From Ktedonobacter sp. SOSP1-85 (lineage in GTDB: Bacteria; Chloroflexota; Ktedonobacteria; Ktedonobacterales; Ktedonobacteraceae), in the NCBI RefSeq assembly GCF_016587415.1, contig NZ_BNJI01000001.1, positions 744,001 through 808,000 on the forward strand: 64,000 nt of DNA. Direction: 5' to 3'. Below the pieces are notes generated by a model, which did no database searches, had not been told where the DNA came from, and saw only the letters and a list, made by a program, of their open reading frames with translations. Of the stretch, positions 43,722 through 52,398 are shown piece after piece (position 1 is the stretch's first letter; each line of letters opens with the position of its first letter). The translations under genes were made by a program, and so were the position numbers.

Positions 43722-45230
43722 ATGCGATTGGAAGAGGCAAGCATTGCCGAGCTACAAGCCGCCATGGACTCCGGGCGCCTCACCGCGCGCCAGTTAACCG
43801 AAGACTATATCGAACGCATCCAGCAGTTTGACCAGCAGGGGCCACACCTGCGATCTGTCCTTGAGATCAATCCCGAGGCCCTTGAGATCGCCGATACGCT
43901 TGACGAGGAGCGCCGAAACACGGGGCCACGAGGTCCACTCCACGGCATTCCCATCCTGCTCAAAGATAACATCGCTACCGCTGACCAGATGGAGACCACC
44001 GCGGGATCCCTGGCGCTGCTTGGATCACGCCCACGTCGCGACGCAACGGTGGCGCGCAAACTCCGCGAAGCGGGAGCCATTCTCCTGGGGAAAACCAACC
44101 TCAGCGAATGGGCCAACTTTCGCTCAGACGCCTCCTCCAGTGGTTGGAGTGGCCGAGGAGGTCAGACCCGCAACCCCTATGTGCTCAATCGCACACCCTG
44201 TGGCTCCAGTTCCGGCTCAGGCACGGCCATCGCTGCAAACCTGGCCACCGCAGCTCTGGGAACTGAGACCGATGGTTCTATCCTCTGTCCCTCAGCCGTC
44301 TCCTGTCTTGTCGGCATCAAACCAACGGTCGGTCTGACCAGCCGCGCGGGTGTGGTACCTATCGCGCATAGCCAGGATACTGTTGGTCCAATGGCGCGCA
44401 CGGTCGCAGACGCCGCCGCCCTTCTAAGCGCCATTACCGGCCCCGATGAACTCGACCCGACAAGTCACGAGAATCCTCATCCAGAGACAATTGACTACAC
44501 GAAATTTCTCGATGGCAATGGGTTAAAGGGAGCGCGCATTGGGGTGGCACGCGATGTCTATTTTGGCTATAGCGCCAGGGCGGACGCCATTATTGAAGAG
44601 GCTATCGAGCAATTGCGGAGCCTGGGAGCTGAGATTATTGATCCCGCCAATATTCCCACAGCCAAGCAGATGAGCGAGTCCCAAAGCGAGATGATCGTCT
44701 TGCTGCATGAGTTTAAGGCCGACCTTAATAGCTACCTGGCAGATCTCGAAAGTAGTCCCGTGCGCAGCTTGGAGGAGATCATCGCCTTTAACAAGGCTCA
44801 TGCCACCGAGGAATTACCCTATTTTGGACAGGAACTACTCCTGCGCGCCCAGGAGACAGTGGGATTGGATGATTCTACCTACCTGCACGCCCTGGAGGAG
44901 AATCGCCGCTTCTCGCGCCAGGAGGGGATTGATGCCATTATGGAGCAGTATAACCTGGACGCCCTGATCATGCCCACAAGCGCCCCCGCCTGGTGCATTG
45001 ATGTCATCGATGGAGACCATCCACTCGGAGGAAGCTCTCAGCCCGCAGCCCTGGCGGGCTACCCCGCGATCACCGTCCCGGCAGGCTTTGTCTTTGAGCT
45101 TCCCGTAGGGCTGACCTTTATGGGCCGCGCTTACAGCGAAGCAACCCTTATCCGCCTCGCCTACGCCTTTGAGCAGGGTACGCATGCCCGTCGCACGCCC
45201 AAATATCTAGACACAATCGAAGTCAACTGA
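43722..45230 (+). CDS. Amidase-signature family amidase
   Basis: 502 residues of the amidase signature family (GatA-like). The catalytic triad is visible as Lys in GIPILLKDNIAT, the cis-Ser in PCGSSSGSGTAIAANLA and the nucleophile Ser in LGTETDGSILCPSA. As the protein is standalone with no gatC/gatB nearby, a free amidase acting on small amides or peptides is likelier than tRNA amidotransferase. Its stop codon is immediately followed by a TnpB element. Confidence 0.9.
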   Translation: MRLEEASIAELQAAMDSGRLTARQLTEDYIERIQQFDQQGPHLRSVLEINPEALEIADTLDEERRNTGPRGPLHGIPILLKDNIATADQMETTAGSLALLGSRPRRDATVARKLREAGAILLGKTNLSEWANFRSDASSSGWSGRGGQTRNPYVLNRTPCGSSSGSGTAIAANLATAALGTETDGSILCPSAVSCLVGIKPTVGLTSRAGVVPIAHSQDTVGPMARTVADAAALLSAITGPDELDPTSHENPHPETIDYTKFLDGNGLKGARIGVARDVYFGYSARADAIIEEAIEQLRSLGAEIIDPANIPTAKQMSESQSEMIVLLHEFKADLNSYLADLESSPVRSLEEIIAFNKAHATEELPYFGQELLLRAQETVGLDDSTYLHALEENRRFSRQEGIDAIMEQYNLDALIMPTSAPAWCIDVIDGDHPLGGSSQPAALAGYPAITVPAGFVFELPVGLTFMGRAYSEATLIRLAYAFEQGTHARRTPKYLDTIEVN

Positions 45231-45235
45231 GAGCT

Positions 45236-46990
45236 CCCCGTGCTAAAGCAACGGGGGTTCCAGAGGTTCTGCCCACGCTTCGAACTGACCTCCTTTGGTG
45301 AGGAGGCTTGCTCGCTCTTGTGGTGGTTCCCCTGGACTTTCGGGCAGACGCGCTCCGGCTCGGGCCAGGCCCAAGCTTTGGGGCATGGTCTGCCCCTCTT
45401 TCGCGCGTTGTGTTGTACGCTCATGTGCTGCCATCAGGCGCGCTTCCGCACCTTCCCAATACCCCTGGTATCGGGCACACGAGGGAGTGGGATCTGCTGG
45501 ATCAAGGTAGGCGGCAAGAAACGCCGAGTAGAGGTCGCGTTGGACGGGACCAATGCCACAGGAGCACTGATGCCAGCGCTGGGAGAGCGGCTTCTTGACC
45601 CGCTTGCCACAGCCATGGCACCATTGGCTCAGCGCCGTTTTGCGTGTGGGAACTTCCACCAGGGTGCCGCCCGTGCTTGCAACGGTGCGTCTCAAGAATT
45701 CTACAAACATCCCCGGTGCTCGCAGCCCCACGCTCTTGCCAAACGTTTTTTGCCAGGCCTTGTAGGACACCTTTTCGAGAATGATGGTGTTGCCCAGCGC
45801 CACGACCTCATGCACCTTACGGCCATGCAGGCTCTTGCGGTGAGCTGCCAGCGTGCGCTCTTTGGTGGCTTTGCGCCGTCGTGTGGTCTGGTAGCGCTTA
45901 CTGTGCTTCCATCGCGGCGTCTTTTTGCCCTGCTTTTTGATGCGCCCCTTCTCGTCATAGTGCTCAGGATTACCCGCTCGCCTCTGCCGATCCATCTGCC
46001 GCTGCAAGCGACGAATGGCTTTGGCATCAGGAGCCAGCTCAGCACAGAACACGTTCAGGCTCGCCTCCCCTTCCTGGGGAACAATGGCCAGAGTGGAGGG
46101 CCCGAGATCGCCTCCAACGATGCCTGTGCCAACCTTGTGCTTCGGTTTGTGGTGGGGCTTGCCTTCCAGCGCCAGTTGGACGAAATACCGATCTCCATGC
46201 GCATCGGCTCCGGCGGCTCTGGGGCTGCTGGCGGGGCGTTGGATGAGGCGAGCATACTTGATGCGGTGCTTCAAGCCGTGGGTCACCACCTCATTCTTCC
46301 AGTCGATAAGGGCGGGCAACCGGTCTCCGTTCCAGAGCAGATATCCCGCATTCCCGGCTTCGGGCGGTTGCAGGACAAAGCGAAGGCTGGTATCATTGCG
46401 CTTGTTCTCGATGCTGGAGAAGCCGCGTCCTCGGCTCTTGAAACGCACGCGTTTTCCTTTGCCCAGACAGATGCGATTGAGGGCACGATAGGCGCGGGTG
46501 GCCAGGGTTTGCGCCAGCACCGCCTCGATATGCTCGGCAATCCAGCCCACGCGTAGCCCCTTGACCGCTTCGTGCAGGGCGGCTTCGGTGAAGCCATGCG
46601 CGCGGCGCAAGGTGGAGAAGGCGGCCGCTCGTTCGGTCTTGTGCGTGCGAGGAATGGCACGGGCCTCTTGCCAGGCGGGGTCAGCCCACATGCGTCGCAG
46701 GCGCTTCTGTCCTTGGGAGAGGATGGCGTTGTAGAGTTGGCGAGCCGCTTCCAGGTGGGCGCACAGGCGTGCGGCTTGTCCTGGATCGACCACCAGAGGC
46801 AGTTCGAGCAGAAAGGTGGGGGTCGCGGGTCGCTTCTCCTGCTGTTCTTTCTGCGTGCGCGGTCCCTGGCCTTTCTTCGGCACTTGCGCTCCTCCTTCAA
46901 GCTCACACCTGCGACCAATCATTGTGCGTCTATTTTACCAGAAAAACTGGGAGAACGCAAGTTCTAGATGTATGCGTTCTCCCGGTTTTC
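45236..46990 (-). mobile_element. TnpB-only IS200/IS605-type element
   Basis: A tnpB gene without tnpA. Beyond its 3' end, 6 bases after the amidase stop, lies a GC-rich hairpin (45236-45256, CCCCGT...ACGGGG), typical of the right end and the end of the guide RNA of these elements. Upstream is a long hairpin (46941-46959 / 46972-46990). Exact ends cannot be fixed. It would need a TnpA supplied elsewhere to move. Confidence 0.65.
45243..46922 (-). CDS. tnpB: TnpB-family RNA-guided nuclease, long form
   Basis: 559 residues, longer than the usual 380-430. The RuvC-like residues are seen as Asp in GIVGGDLGPSTLAIV, Glu in NTIILEKVSYKAW and Asp in GPVQRDLYSAFLA; the zinc-ribbon is WCHGCGKRV...HQCSCG. 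The N-terminal half is extended and a 70-residue tail follows the last catalytic Asp. The 3' end of the gene and the following hairpin are the probable source of the guide (omega/re) RNA. The 438-residue antisense frame over it is a shadow. Confidence 0.85.
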   Translation of the reverse strand: MIGRRCELEGGAQVPKKGQGPRTQKEQQEKRPATPTFLLELPLVVDPGQAARLCAHLEAARQLYNAILSQGQKRLRRMWADPAWQEARAIPRTHKTERAAAFSTLRRAHGFTEAALHEAVKGLRVGWIAEHIEAVLAQTLATRAYRALNRICLGKGKRVRFKSRGRGFSSIENKRNDTSLRFVLQPPEAGNAGYLLWNGDRLPALIDWKNEVVTHGLKHRIKYARLIQRPASSPRAAGADAHGDRYFVQLALEGKPHHKPKHKVGTGIVGGDLGPSTLAIVPQEGEASLNVFCAELAPDAKAIRRLQRQMDRQRRAGNPEHYDEKGRIKKQGKKTPRWKHSKRYQTTRRRKATKERTLAAHRKSLHGRKVHEVVALGNTIILEKVSYKAWQKTFGKSVGLRAPGMFVEFLRRTVASTGGTLVEVPTRKTALSQWCHGCGKRVKKPLSQRWHQCSCGIGPVQRDLYSAFLAAYLDPADPTPSCARYQGYWEGAEARLMAAHERTTQRAKEGQTMPQSLGLARAGARLPESPGEPPQERASLLTKGGQFEAWAEPLEPPLL

Positions 46991-47034
46991 TTCTCGCACG
47001 CGAGGAGGTGGCGATTCATCCCCGGCATCAATGA

Positions 47035-48520
47035 CTGACACTTACACACAAGTTTTGGCGTGCTGAAAAGAAAAGCGTGAAAAAGCCAAGGAGGAAGGCT
47101 CATGGAACAAGAACCTTTGCAGCATGCCGACGAATGGGCCGCCCAGACCTTCGGAGCAGCAGAATTGGGGGATCCACGACGCACAGATCGTTTGCTCAAG
47201 GTCTCCAGCGCGTTGGCAACAACCCCATCGGGTTCCTTGCCTCATGCGTTGCAGACCTGGGGCGAAACGCAGGGGGCCTATCGCCTGCTGAATCTGGACG
47301 CCATCACCTATCAGGATATCCTGGCTCCCCACTGGAGCCAGGTCTACGGCGAGGCAACCCAACACTTTTGCACCCTGCTGCTGGCAGACACGACCGAGTT
47401 TGACTTTTCGACCCATCATGCACTCAAAGGACGAGGGCCGATGGGCAACAGCAAAAAAGATATTGGCTTCAGTTTACACACCGTGCTTGCAATGAATCCG
47501 CACAACCAGCAGATCTTAGGATGTATGACGCTCTCACCCTTCATTCGTCAGCTTGCTCCCGTTGGGGAAACCAAGGCGGAGCGCAAAAAGAGAGAGCGAG
47601 AATCCCACGTCTGGGAAGAGAGCGTGCGGCAGATCGGGCGAGTGCCTGAGCATCATCAATGGGTCTATGTAAGCGATAGCGGCAGCGATGTCTACACGTT
47701 TTGGCAGACGTGTGAGGATCTAGAGTATGATTTTGTGTTGCGAGTGGCCCAGGATCGTAACGTGGAGATTTCCCAAGGGGATGCGCAAGCAAGGCTCGAC
47801 GAAGGGCATCTCAAGGCCCTGGCTCGTGCCCTCCCTGGCGTAGATGCCCATCTGGTGCACATTCCTGCCCAGCATGCTCAGCCCAAGCGAGAAGCACTCT
47901 TACAGATGAATTTTCAAAAGGTGCGAGTCCAGCCACCTGTGAACGGAGCCTGTTTGCGCAAAACGGAGATTGTCGCCTGGGTCGTCCGGGTTTGGGAACC
48001 GTCCCCACCCGAAGGGCAAGAACCGTTAGAATGGATCGTGTTGACCACGCTGCCGATCACTTGCCCAAGCGAGGCATGGGAGGTGGTGCAATGGTATGGC
48101 TGGCGTTGGCTACTGGAGGACTTCCACAAGGCACTCAAAACTGGCTGTCGGATGGAGCAGCACAATCTGCAAAGCATGCAGGCCCAATGGAACCTGTTAG
48201 CCATCCTCACTCCCATTGCCTTGCGCCTGTTGCTGATACGACAAGCGGCACAGCAAGCCACCGAGATCCCTGCGGGGAATGTGGTTTCTCAAGAGGCTAT
48301 CCAGGCCGTGATCTTGTTGGATCACCGTCACCGCAACATTGTGACGGCCGAGCACTTGTGGCGCGCGATTGCCCGTCTGGGAGGTTACCTCGACCGGAAG
48401 AGTGATGGACCACCAGGATGGCAGACCTTATGGAAAGGATGGATGCGGGTCATGGACGTCTTGGAGGGCGTTCATCTCGCCGCTCGTCTCCATCCTTCAT
48501 GATTTGTGTGTAAGTGTCAG
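47035..48520 (+). mobile_element. IS4-family insertion sequence with 10-bp target duplication
   Basis: Terminal inverted repeats CTGACACTTACACACAA (47035-47051) and its complement ending at 48520. The flanks carry an identical direct repeat GCATCAATGA at 47025-47034 and 48521-48530. The element is 1486 bp. Exact repeats and an intact transposase indicate recent insertion. Without it the target reads CCCCGG-catcaatga-CCGGGG, itself a hairpin. Confidence 0.96.
47102..48502 (+). CDS. IS4-family (Tn5-like) transposase
   Basis: 466 residues. The DDE catalytic Asp residues are in LLLADTTEFDFS and VYVSDSGSDVYTFW; the YREK-type signature with the catalytic Glu is WYGWRWLLEDFHKALKTGCRMEQ. The N-terminal region (FGAAELGDPRRTDRLLKVSSALA) matches Tn5-type DNA binding. 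Start ATG 47102 with AAGGAGGAA upstream. Full length and apparently functional. Confidence 0.94.
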   Translation: MEQEPLQHADEWAAQTFGAAELGDPRRTDRLLKVSSALATTPSGSLPHALQTWGETQGAYRLLNLDAITYQDILAPHWSQVYGEATQHFCTLLLADTTEFDFSTHHALKGRGPMGNSKKDIGFSLHTVLAMNPHNQQILGCMTLSPFIRQLAPVGETKAERKKRERESHVWEESVRQIGRVPEHHQWVYVSDSGSDVYTFWQTCEDLEYDFVLRVAQDRNVEISQGDAQARLDEGHLKALARALPGVDAHLVHIPAQHAQPKREALLQMNFQKVRVQPPVNGACLRKTEIVAWVVRVWEPSPPEGQEPLEWIVLTTLPITCPSEAWEVVQWYGWRWLLEDFHKALKTGCRMEQHNLQSMQAQWNLLAILTPIALRLLLIRQAAQQATEIPAGNVVSQEAIQAVILLDHRHRNIVTAEHLWRAIARLGGYLDRKSDGPPGWQTLWKGWMRVMDVLEGVHLAARLHPS

Positions 48521-48538
48521 GCATCAATGACCGGGGCT

Positions 48539-48672
48539 TTCTCGCCACTATCTCTGTAAAAAGAGATGTTCTCGGCGTCTGCAACGCTGAGCAGCGTGAT
48601 GAGATGGGAGTGGAAATGCAGCAGGCATTTCCACTCCCATCTCATAATCTGCAAGCCACATAGTGGCGAGAA
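48539..48672. repeat. Nested inverted repeat, MITE-like (134 bp)
   Basis: Outer 13-bp arms TTCTCGCCACTAT / ATAGTGGCGAGAA (48539-48551, 48660-48672) enclose a small GCGT-ctgca-ACGC stem and a perfect 21-bp hairpin (48599-48619 / 48625-48645). It has no coding content. The structure is that of a small non-autonomous mobile element or the end of a TnpB-type IS, and its inner layout (short stem then long stem) parallels the hairpins at 7550 and 60204. Confidence 0.75.
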
Positions 48673-48677
48673 GTTCT

Positions 48678-49190
48678 TTAAGCGCGTACTGTGGGACCCA
48701 ACGCGACCCGGCTCAACGCCACCAGGCCCCAGGCAATCAGGGCATAGATGAGCATCGCAATCAGCGTTGAGATCTCGAACATGCTTGCCTGGCCAAAGGA
48801 TGGGTCACTAAAGATGCCTTTGAAAGGTCCCATAAAGACATAGCTTAGATCATACAGCCCCTTGACGAAGCCGTTAGATTCATTGGCGCCCAACAGGCGG
48901 AAGATAAAGCGCAAAAGCAGGATAATTTCTAGCACGCTGAGGATAAAGTAGATGGTTGCCGCCACCCAATAGCGCATCTTGGCCCGCTGCACATCAGGAT
49001 TAACATAGACCTCCTCGCGCCGCTCCACCTGATTGGGTCCGACATAGCGCTCCTGCTGGCTCTGGACATAGCCATCGCCTTCATTTCTTCGGTAGACCCG
49101 CTCATTATAAACGGGTTCCGTTGGTTCTTGAGCCTGTTGATAACCTTGCTGCGGATATCGTGGATCCGACCCATAAGGTTGATTACTCAT
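48678..49190 (-). CDS. YggT-family membrane protein
   Basis: 170 residues. A hydrophilic Gln/Tyr/Glu-rich N-terminus (about 70 residues) precedes a YggT-like domain: YFILSVLEIILLLRFIFRLLGANESNGFVKGLYDLSYVFMGPF and then TLIAMLIYALIAWGLVALSRV. YggT proteins are small integral membrane proteins tied to osmotic stress or cell-division loci; function uncertain here. Confidence 0.82.
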   Translation of the reverse strand: MSNQPYGSDPRYPQQGYQQAQEPTEPVYNERVYRRNEGDGYVQSQQERYVGPNQVERREEVYVNPDVQRAKMRYWVAATIYFILSVLEIILLLRFIFRLLGANESNGFVKGLYDLSYVFMGPFKGIFSDPSFGQASMFEISTLIAMLIYALIAWGLVALSRVALGPTVRA

Positions 49191-49554
49191 ACGATGTCTC
49201 CTCCTTGGAACTCAATCAGCCTGCTACCACTCTAAATATCGCGGACAGAACAAAACACAGAAAACCCGTTCCTTAAGATTATTACGAAACGTACCTGCGT
49301 TCAGACTCTCAAGCACATCTGCCAGACAGACGAATCTAGCCCTGTCTACTCAGTATAACGCTTCAGCCTGTTATTGCTCACATACCCAAACCTCGGGTAC
49401 CACCGGAGGACTTTTTTCTCGCCACCTTATCCCTCATTTCCCGACGGTAGACTGCTCCGATTTTCCTATGCAAACGTATGCAAGCATACGTTCACACCGA
49501 ATTTCGTTGTTCCTGTTTCATCCGCAGGTGCCTCCGGGCCGAAGCCTTTTGGTC
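49191..49554. other. Non-coding gap holding the right end of the IS607 element
   Basis: No gene. The part next to tnpB (about 49400-49554) has GC-rich stem-forming sequence on the minus strand and is the likely template of the TnpB guide RNA, by analogy with related elements. Short repeats of TATGCAA / GTATGCAAGC occur at 49468-49490. Confidence 0.4.
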
Positions 49555-50718
49555 TTACCCCGCGTCCGCAGGCAAGTTTGCGTCTTCGTCCGAGCCAGTA
49601 CCGGAGACGGCTTGATCAATGAGCCCGATCAAGCGAAGGGCTTCCCGTAACACATTCTGACCTGCGTTGTAATCTCGATCCTGCGAAAACTGGTCATATG
49701 GGCAAGCAGGATTCTGACACACAAAGATGCGATCCTTGAGCGTCATCACTTCCCACGTCCAACCGCAGCAATGACAGGTCTTACTGGAAGGAAAGAAACG
49801 GCCCACCTTGATCACCAGTCCCCCACGTTGCGCCACTTTTGCCTCGAGCAGACGCCTGAGGGTGCCCAGCGAGGCATCGGCCAACGAGCGAGCGAGACGG
49901 CGATTCTTGAGAAGTCCCTTGAGGTGGAGATCTTCCACTCCGATGATCCCGTAACTGTCGGCCAGCCTGGTGGTGAGCTTCTGAAGGACATCCTGGCGCA
50001 GGCAGGTGATGCGATAATGCAGACGGGCGACCTGTTGGCGCGCTTTCTCCCGATTCTTTGATCCCAGTTTTCGGCGATGCAGCCGTTTGTTGGCCTGACG
50101 CAATTTCTTGAGAGCGGTTTTGAGGAAGGCTTGGTTTTCGACTTCCTCTCCTGTACTCAAGGTGGCCAGGCGGTTGAGCCCCACATCAATTCCCACGGCG
50201 GCTGGTTTGTTCACTGGGATGGGATCAGGGATCTCGACCTGGATGGAAACAAACCACCAATCCGCTGTTTTGGTGATGCGTGCCCCTTTCACGCGGCCCA
50301 CAAACCGCAGCTTCTCAGCCAGATTGACCCATCCGAGCTTGGGGATCCACATGCGATGATCCCCCAACGCGAATTGATCGTTGGCAAGGTAAAAGGAGGG
50401 TTTGCTTGTTTTCTTGCTCTTGAACGTGGGGCGTTTGGCTTTGCCTTCAAAAAACGCGGTGAAGGCTTTTCCCAGATCGAGAAAGGGCTGATCTGAGGCG
50501 TTCTTCGTCACCTCCCATGTCCAGGGAAATTGAGAGCGCCGGATCTCGTTGAATTGCTTCTTGAGTTTCAAGGCAGTGGGTTTTTCTCCGGCCTCATACT
50601 GCCGATTCCACTCGGCCAGCGCCCAATTCCACACGAACCGGCTCGTTCCTGCGGCTCTTGCAAAGTAATGGGCTTGCTCAGGTGTGGGATGCAGTCTGAT
50701 CTTGTGGGTCTTGATCAT
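49555..50718 (-). CDS. tnpB: TnpB RNA-guided nuclease of IS607
   Basis: 387 residues, normal length. N-terminal HTH-like start MIKTHKIRLHPTPEQ. RuvC residues: Asp in VGIDVGLNRLATLS, Glu in IIGVEDLHLKGLL, Asp in QDRDYNAGQNV. A full four-Cys zinc finger (CHCCGWTWE, CQNPAC) is present, so the protein looks catalytically intact. Confidence 0.93.
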   Translation of the reverse strand: MIKTHKIRLHPTPEQAHYFARAAGTSRFVWNWALAEWNRQYEAGEKPTALKLKKQFNEIRRSQFPWTWEVTKNASDQPFLDLGKAFTAFFEGKAKRPTFKSKKTSKPSFYLANDQFALGDHRMWIPKLGWVNLAEKLRFVGRVKGARITKTADWWFVSIQVEIPDPIPVNKPAAVGIDVGLNRLATLSTGEEVENQAFLKTALKKLRQANKRLHRRKLGSKNREKARQQVARLHYRITCLRQDVLQKLTTRLADSYGIIGVEDLHLKGLLKNRRLARSLADASLGTLRRLLEAKVAQRGGLVIKVGRFFPSSKTCHCCGWTWEVMTLKDRIFVCQNPACPYDQFSQDRDYNAGQNVLREALRLIGLIDQAVSGTGSDEDANLPADAG

Positions 50719-51328
50719 CCTTGATATCCTTTCCCAGAGCTGCTGCTCGAATCAGGTTTCTGTGCGAACGCAGGCCGGGGAGCTGGGAGCTGAAGACGGT
50801 CACAATGGCCATCAAGTCCCGCACCAGTTCTTCTTCGGGGGAGAAGGGTTCGCCGTTCACCACCGTGATCTGGGTTCCATGCCGTTCACAAAACTGCTCA
50901 AACCAGTCATAACCAAAGCGCACGAACCGATCCTCATAGCCGATAATGAGCCGAGCTACCTGTCCTAATTCAATGTGCTCGATCACCTGATTGAAGCCTT
51001 TGCGTTTGTAGTTGAGTGCAGAGCCAATGTCTTCGATCCACTGGTCCACGTTGATCCCATGTTCCAGGCAGTAGGCGCGCAGAGCTTCTTTTTGGAGAGC
51101 CAGGTCTTTTTTCTGTGAGGGGGAAGACACACGAGCATACGCGATCACCAATCCCTGCTCGGAGGAAATCAGCCCACGATACTGCAAGTATTGTTCATGT
51201 GTGTAGTAGCGCCGATTTGTCGGACTCCGAAACGCGGGTAAAATCCCCTTGCGATCCCATTTTTGCAAGGTATTGACCGATTTTCCAATCAGTTTTCCAA
51301 ATTGTTTTGGTGAATATGTATGCTCCAT
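50678..51328 (-). CDS. tnpA: IS607 TnpA serine recombinase
   Basis: 216 residues. MerR-like HTH at the N-terminus (YSPKQFGKLIGKSVNTLQKWDRKGILPAFRSPTNRRYYT) fused to a small resolvase catalytic domain with Ser in VIAYARVSSPSQ and the Arg of YEDRFVRFGY. This is the diagnostic IS607 order, with DNA binding before catalysis. It overlaps tnpB. Confidence 0.94.
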   Translation of the reverse strand: MEHTYSPKQFGKLIGKSVNTLQKWDRKGILPAFRSPTNRRYYTHEQYLQYRGLISSEQGLVIAYARVSSPSQKKDLALQKEALRAYCLEHGINVDQWIEDIGSALNYKRKGFNQVIEHIELGQVARLIIGYEDRFVRFGYDWFEQFCERHGTQITVVNGEPFSPEEELVRDLMAIVTVFSSQLPGLRSHRNLIRAAALGKDIKDDQDPQDQTASHT

Positions 51329-51351
51329 ACATACATTCTAACATGATTTCC

Positions 51352-52335
51352 CTACTTTTTCAATACTGCTGAAGACTCTTTTTGTAAGTAACGTGCAGTT
51401 TCAAGCGACCAGTCTAGATTCCCTCGTATCAATGCGCGCAGTGCTGCGGTATAGCGCTGCAATTGCTCCTCAAAGAGGGGGAAATGCGTAATCAGGCGCT
51501 GTTCAGCCAGGAGGAAATCCTTCGTCTCTCTCTCTATCATTTCAGATGTTATATTTACGGCATCCTGCAAAGGCAATTGATAGGTATGTTGCAACACGAG
51601 CACCAGGTTATTGACATCATGATGCTCTATCTCCTTCCTCAGAGAAACGATATCATTAGCCCAGCACACAATATTGTTTGTCATGCGCAGGATCGTTTGA
51701 AAAGCATCACTCAAGCGCAAAGTACTTGGAAAGGAGATACGCTCCACAAAATCAATAAAGTCGATCCCCATGAGCATACCGCTAGAGCTCCGACGATTTT
51801 CAATATATGTGTCCACGTCCGGCATGCGCCCCTGCGCTCGATTATCCGCCTCCCAACATGTACCGGCGAAGTAATTGGCAACCAGGTGGCGTTTAAAGCG
51901 CGCTTGCCAGGATGTAGTCGCCTCCTGTGCTGTTCGCGACCAGAGATCATGCAGCGCTTCCGTTAATGGTTTCTTAAAATTCGCGGATATGCCGTAAAGA
52001 GTGACAATAAACTCATCCATAATAAACTGTATTTGTTTTGGGTGCTGGCTCATCGCCCCTTCACTAAAAAGATCATCCACAAGAAACAACCAGGTGAGCC
52101 AATCAGCAAGCAACGAGAGCTCACCCACTGTCGCCGTGGGATAGCAACGCGCGACGAGCCAACCCATCCGTGCTGCTGCGAAATGGCGCGTAGCCTCATC
52201 CTTCAGCAGACGGAAATGCTGCACCCAGCCCTGTGTATGGTCCTGGACAATCTGGACATGCGGGCTGACACGCGGCTCAAAGGGACAATAAAGTGGGGGT
52301 ATATGTATATGTTCCATCAGCTTATATTGCGGCAA
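51352..52335 (-). CDS. Class I terpene synthase
   Basis: About 320 residues. Shows the bacterial terpene cyclase hallmarks: PPLYCPFEPRVSP at the N-terminus, the aspartate-rich metal motif DDLFSE (87-92), the effector Arg region YIENRRSSSGM (178-187), the NSE triad NDIVSLRKE (227-235) and a C-terminal ARY. Ionises a prenyl diphosphate (farnesyl or geranylgeranyl) to a cyclic hydrocarbon; the product cannot be predicted. Start may be TTG 52335 or ATG 52317. No P450 or prenyltransferase gene is adjacent. Confidence 0.92.
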   Translation of the reverse strand: MPQYKLMEHIHIPPLYCPFEPRVSPHVQIVQDHTQGWVQHFRLLKDEATRHFAAARMGWLVARCYPTATVGELSLLADWLTWLFLVDDLFSEGAMSQHPKQIQFIMDEFIVTLYGISANFKKPLTEALHDLWSRTAQEATTSWQARFKRHLVANYFAGTCWEADNRAQGRMPDVDTYIENRRSSSGMLMGIDFIDFVERISFPSTLRLSDAFQTILRMTNNIVCWANDIVSLRKEIEHHDVNNLVLVLQHTYQLPLQDAVNITSEMIERETKDFLLAEQRLITHFPLFEEQLQRYTAALRALIRGNLDWSLETARYLQKESSAVLKK

Positions 52336-52398
52336 GGTATGCTCTTCAATACAGCAGCTTGCCGCATCCTTTATATAGCCTGGGTGGGTATGTCGTAC

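Larger units (their letters stand above)
49555..51334 (-). mobile_element. IS607-family element (serine TnpA + TnpB)
   Basis: tnpA and tnpB on the minus strand overlap by 41 bp in the standard IS607 order. A palindrome TATGTATG-ctc-CATACATA (51315-51333) covers the tnpA start. IS607 elements lack terminal inverted repeats and make 2-bp or no duplications, so ends cannot be fixed from sequence; the right side must lie before the terpene synthase stop at 51352. Confidence 0.85.

Noticed and set aside
45240..46556. 438-residue plus-strand frame
   Set aside because: Antisense to a clear tnpB with RuvC and zinc-ribbon motifs; its composition is not protein-like.
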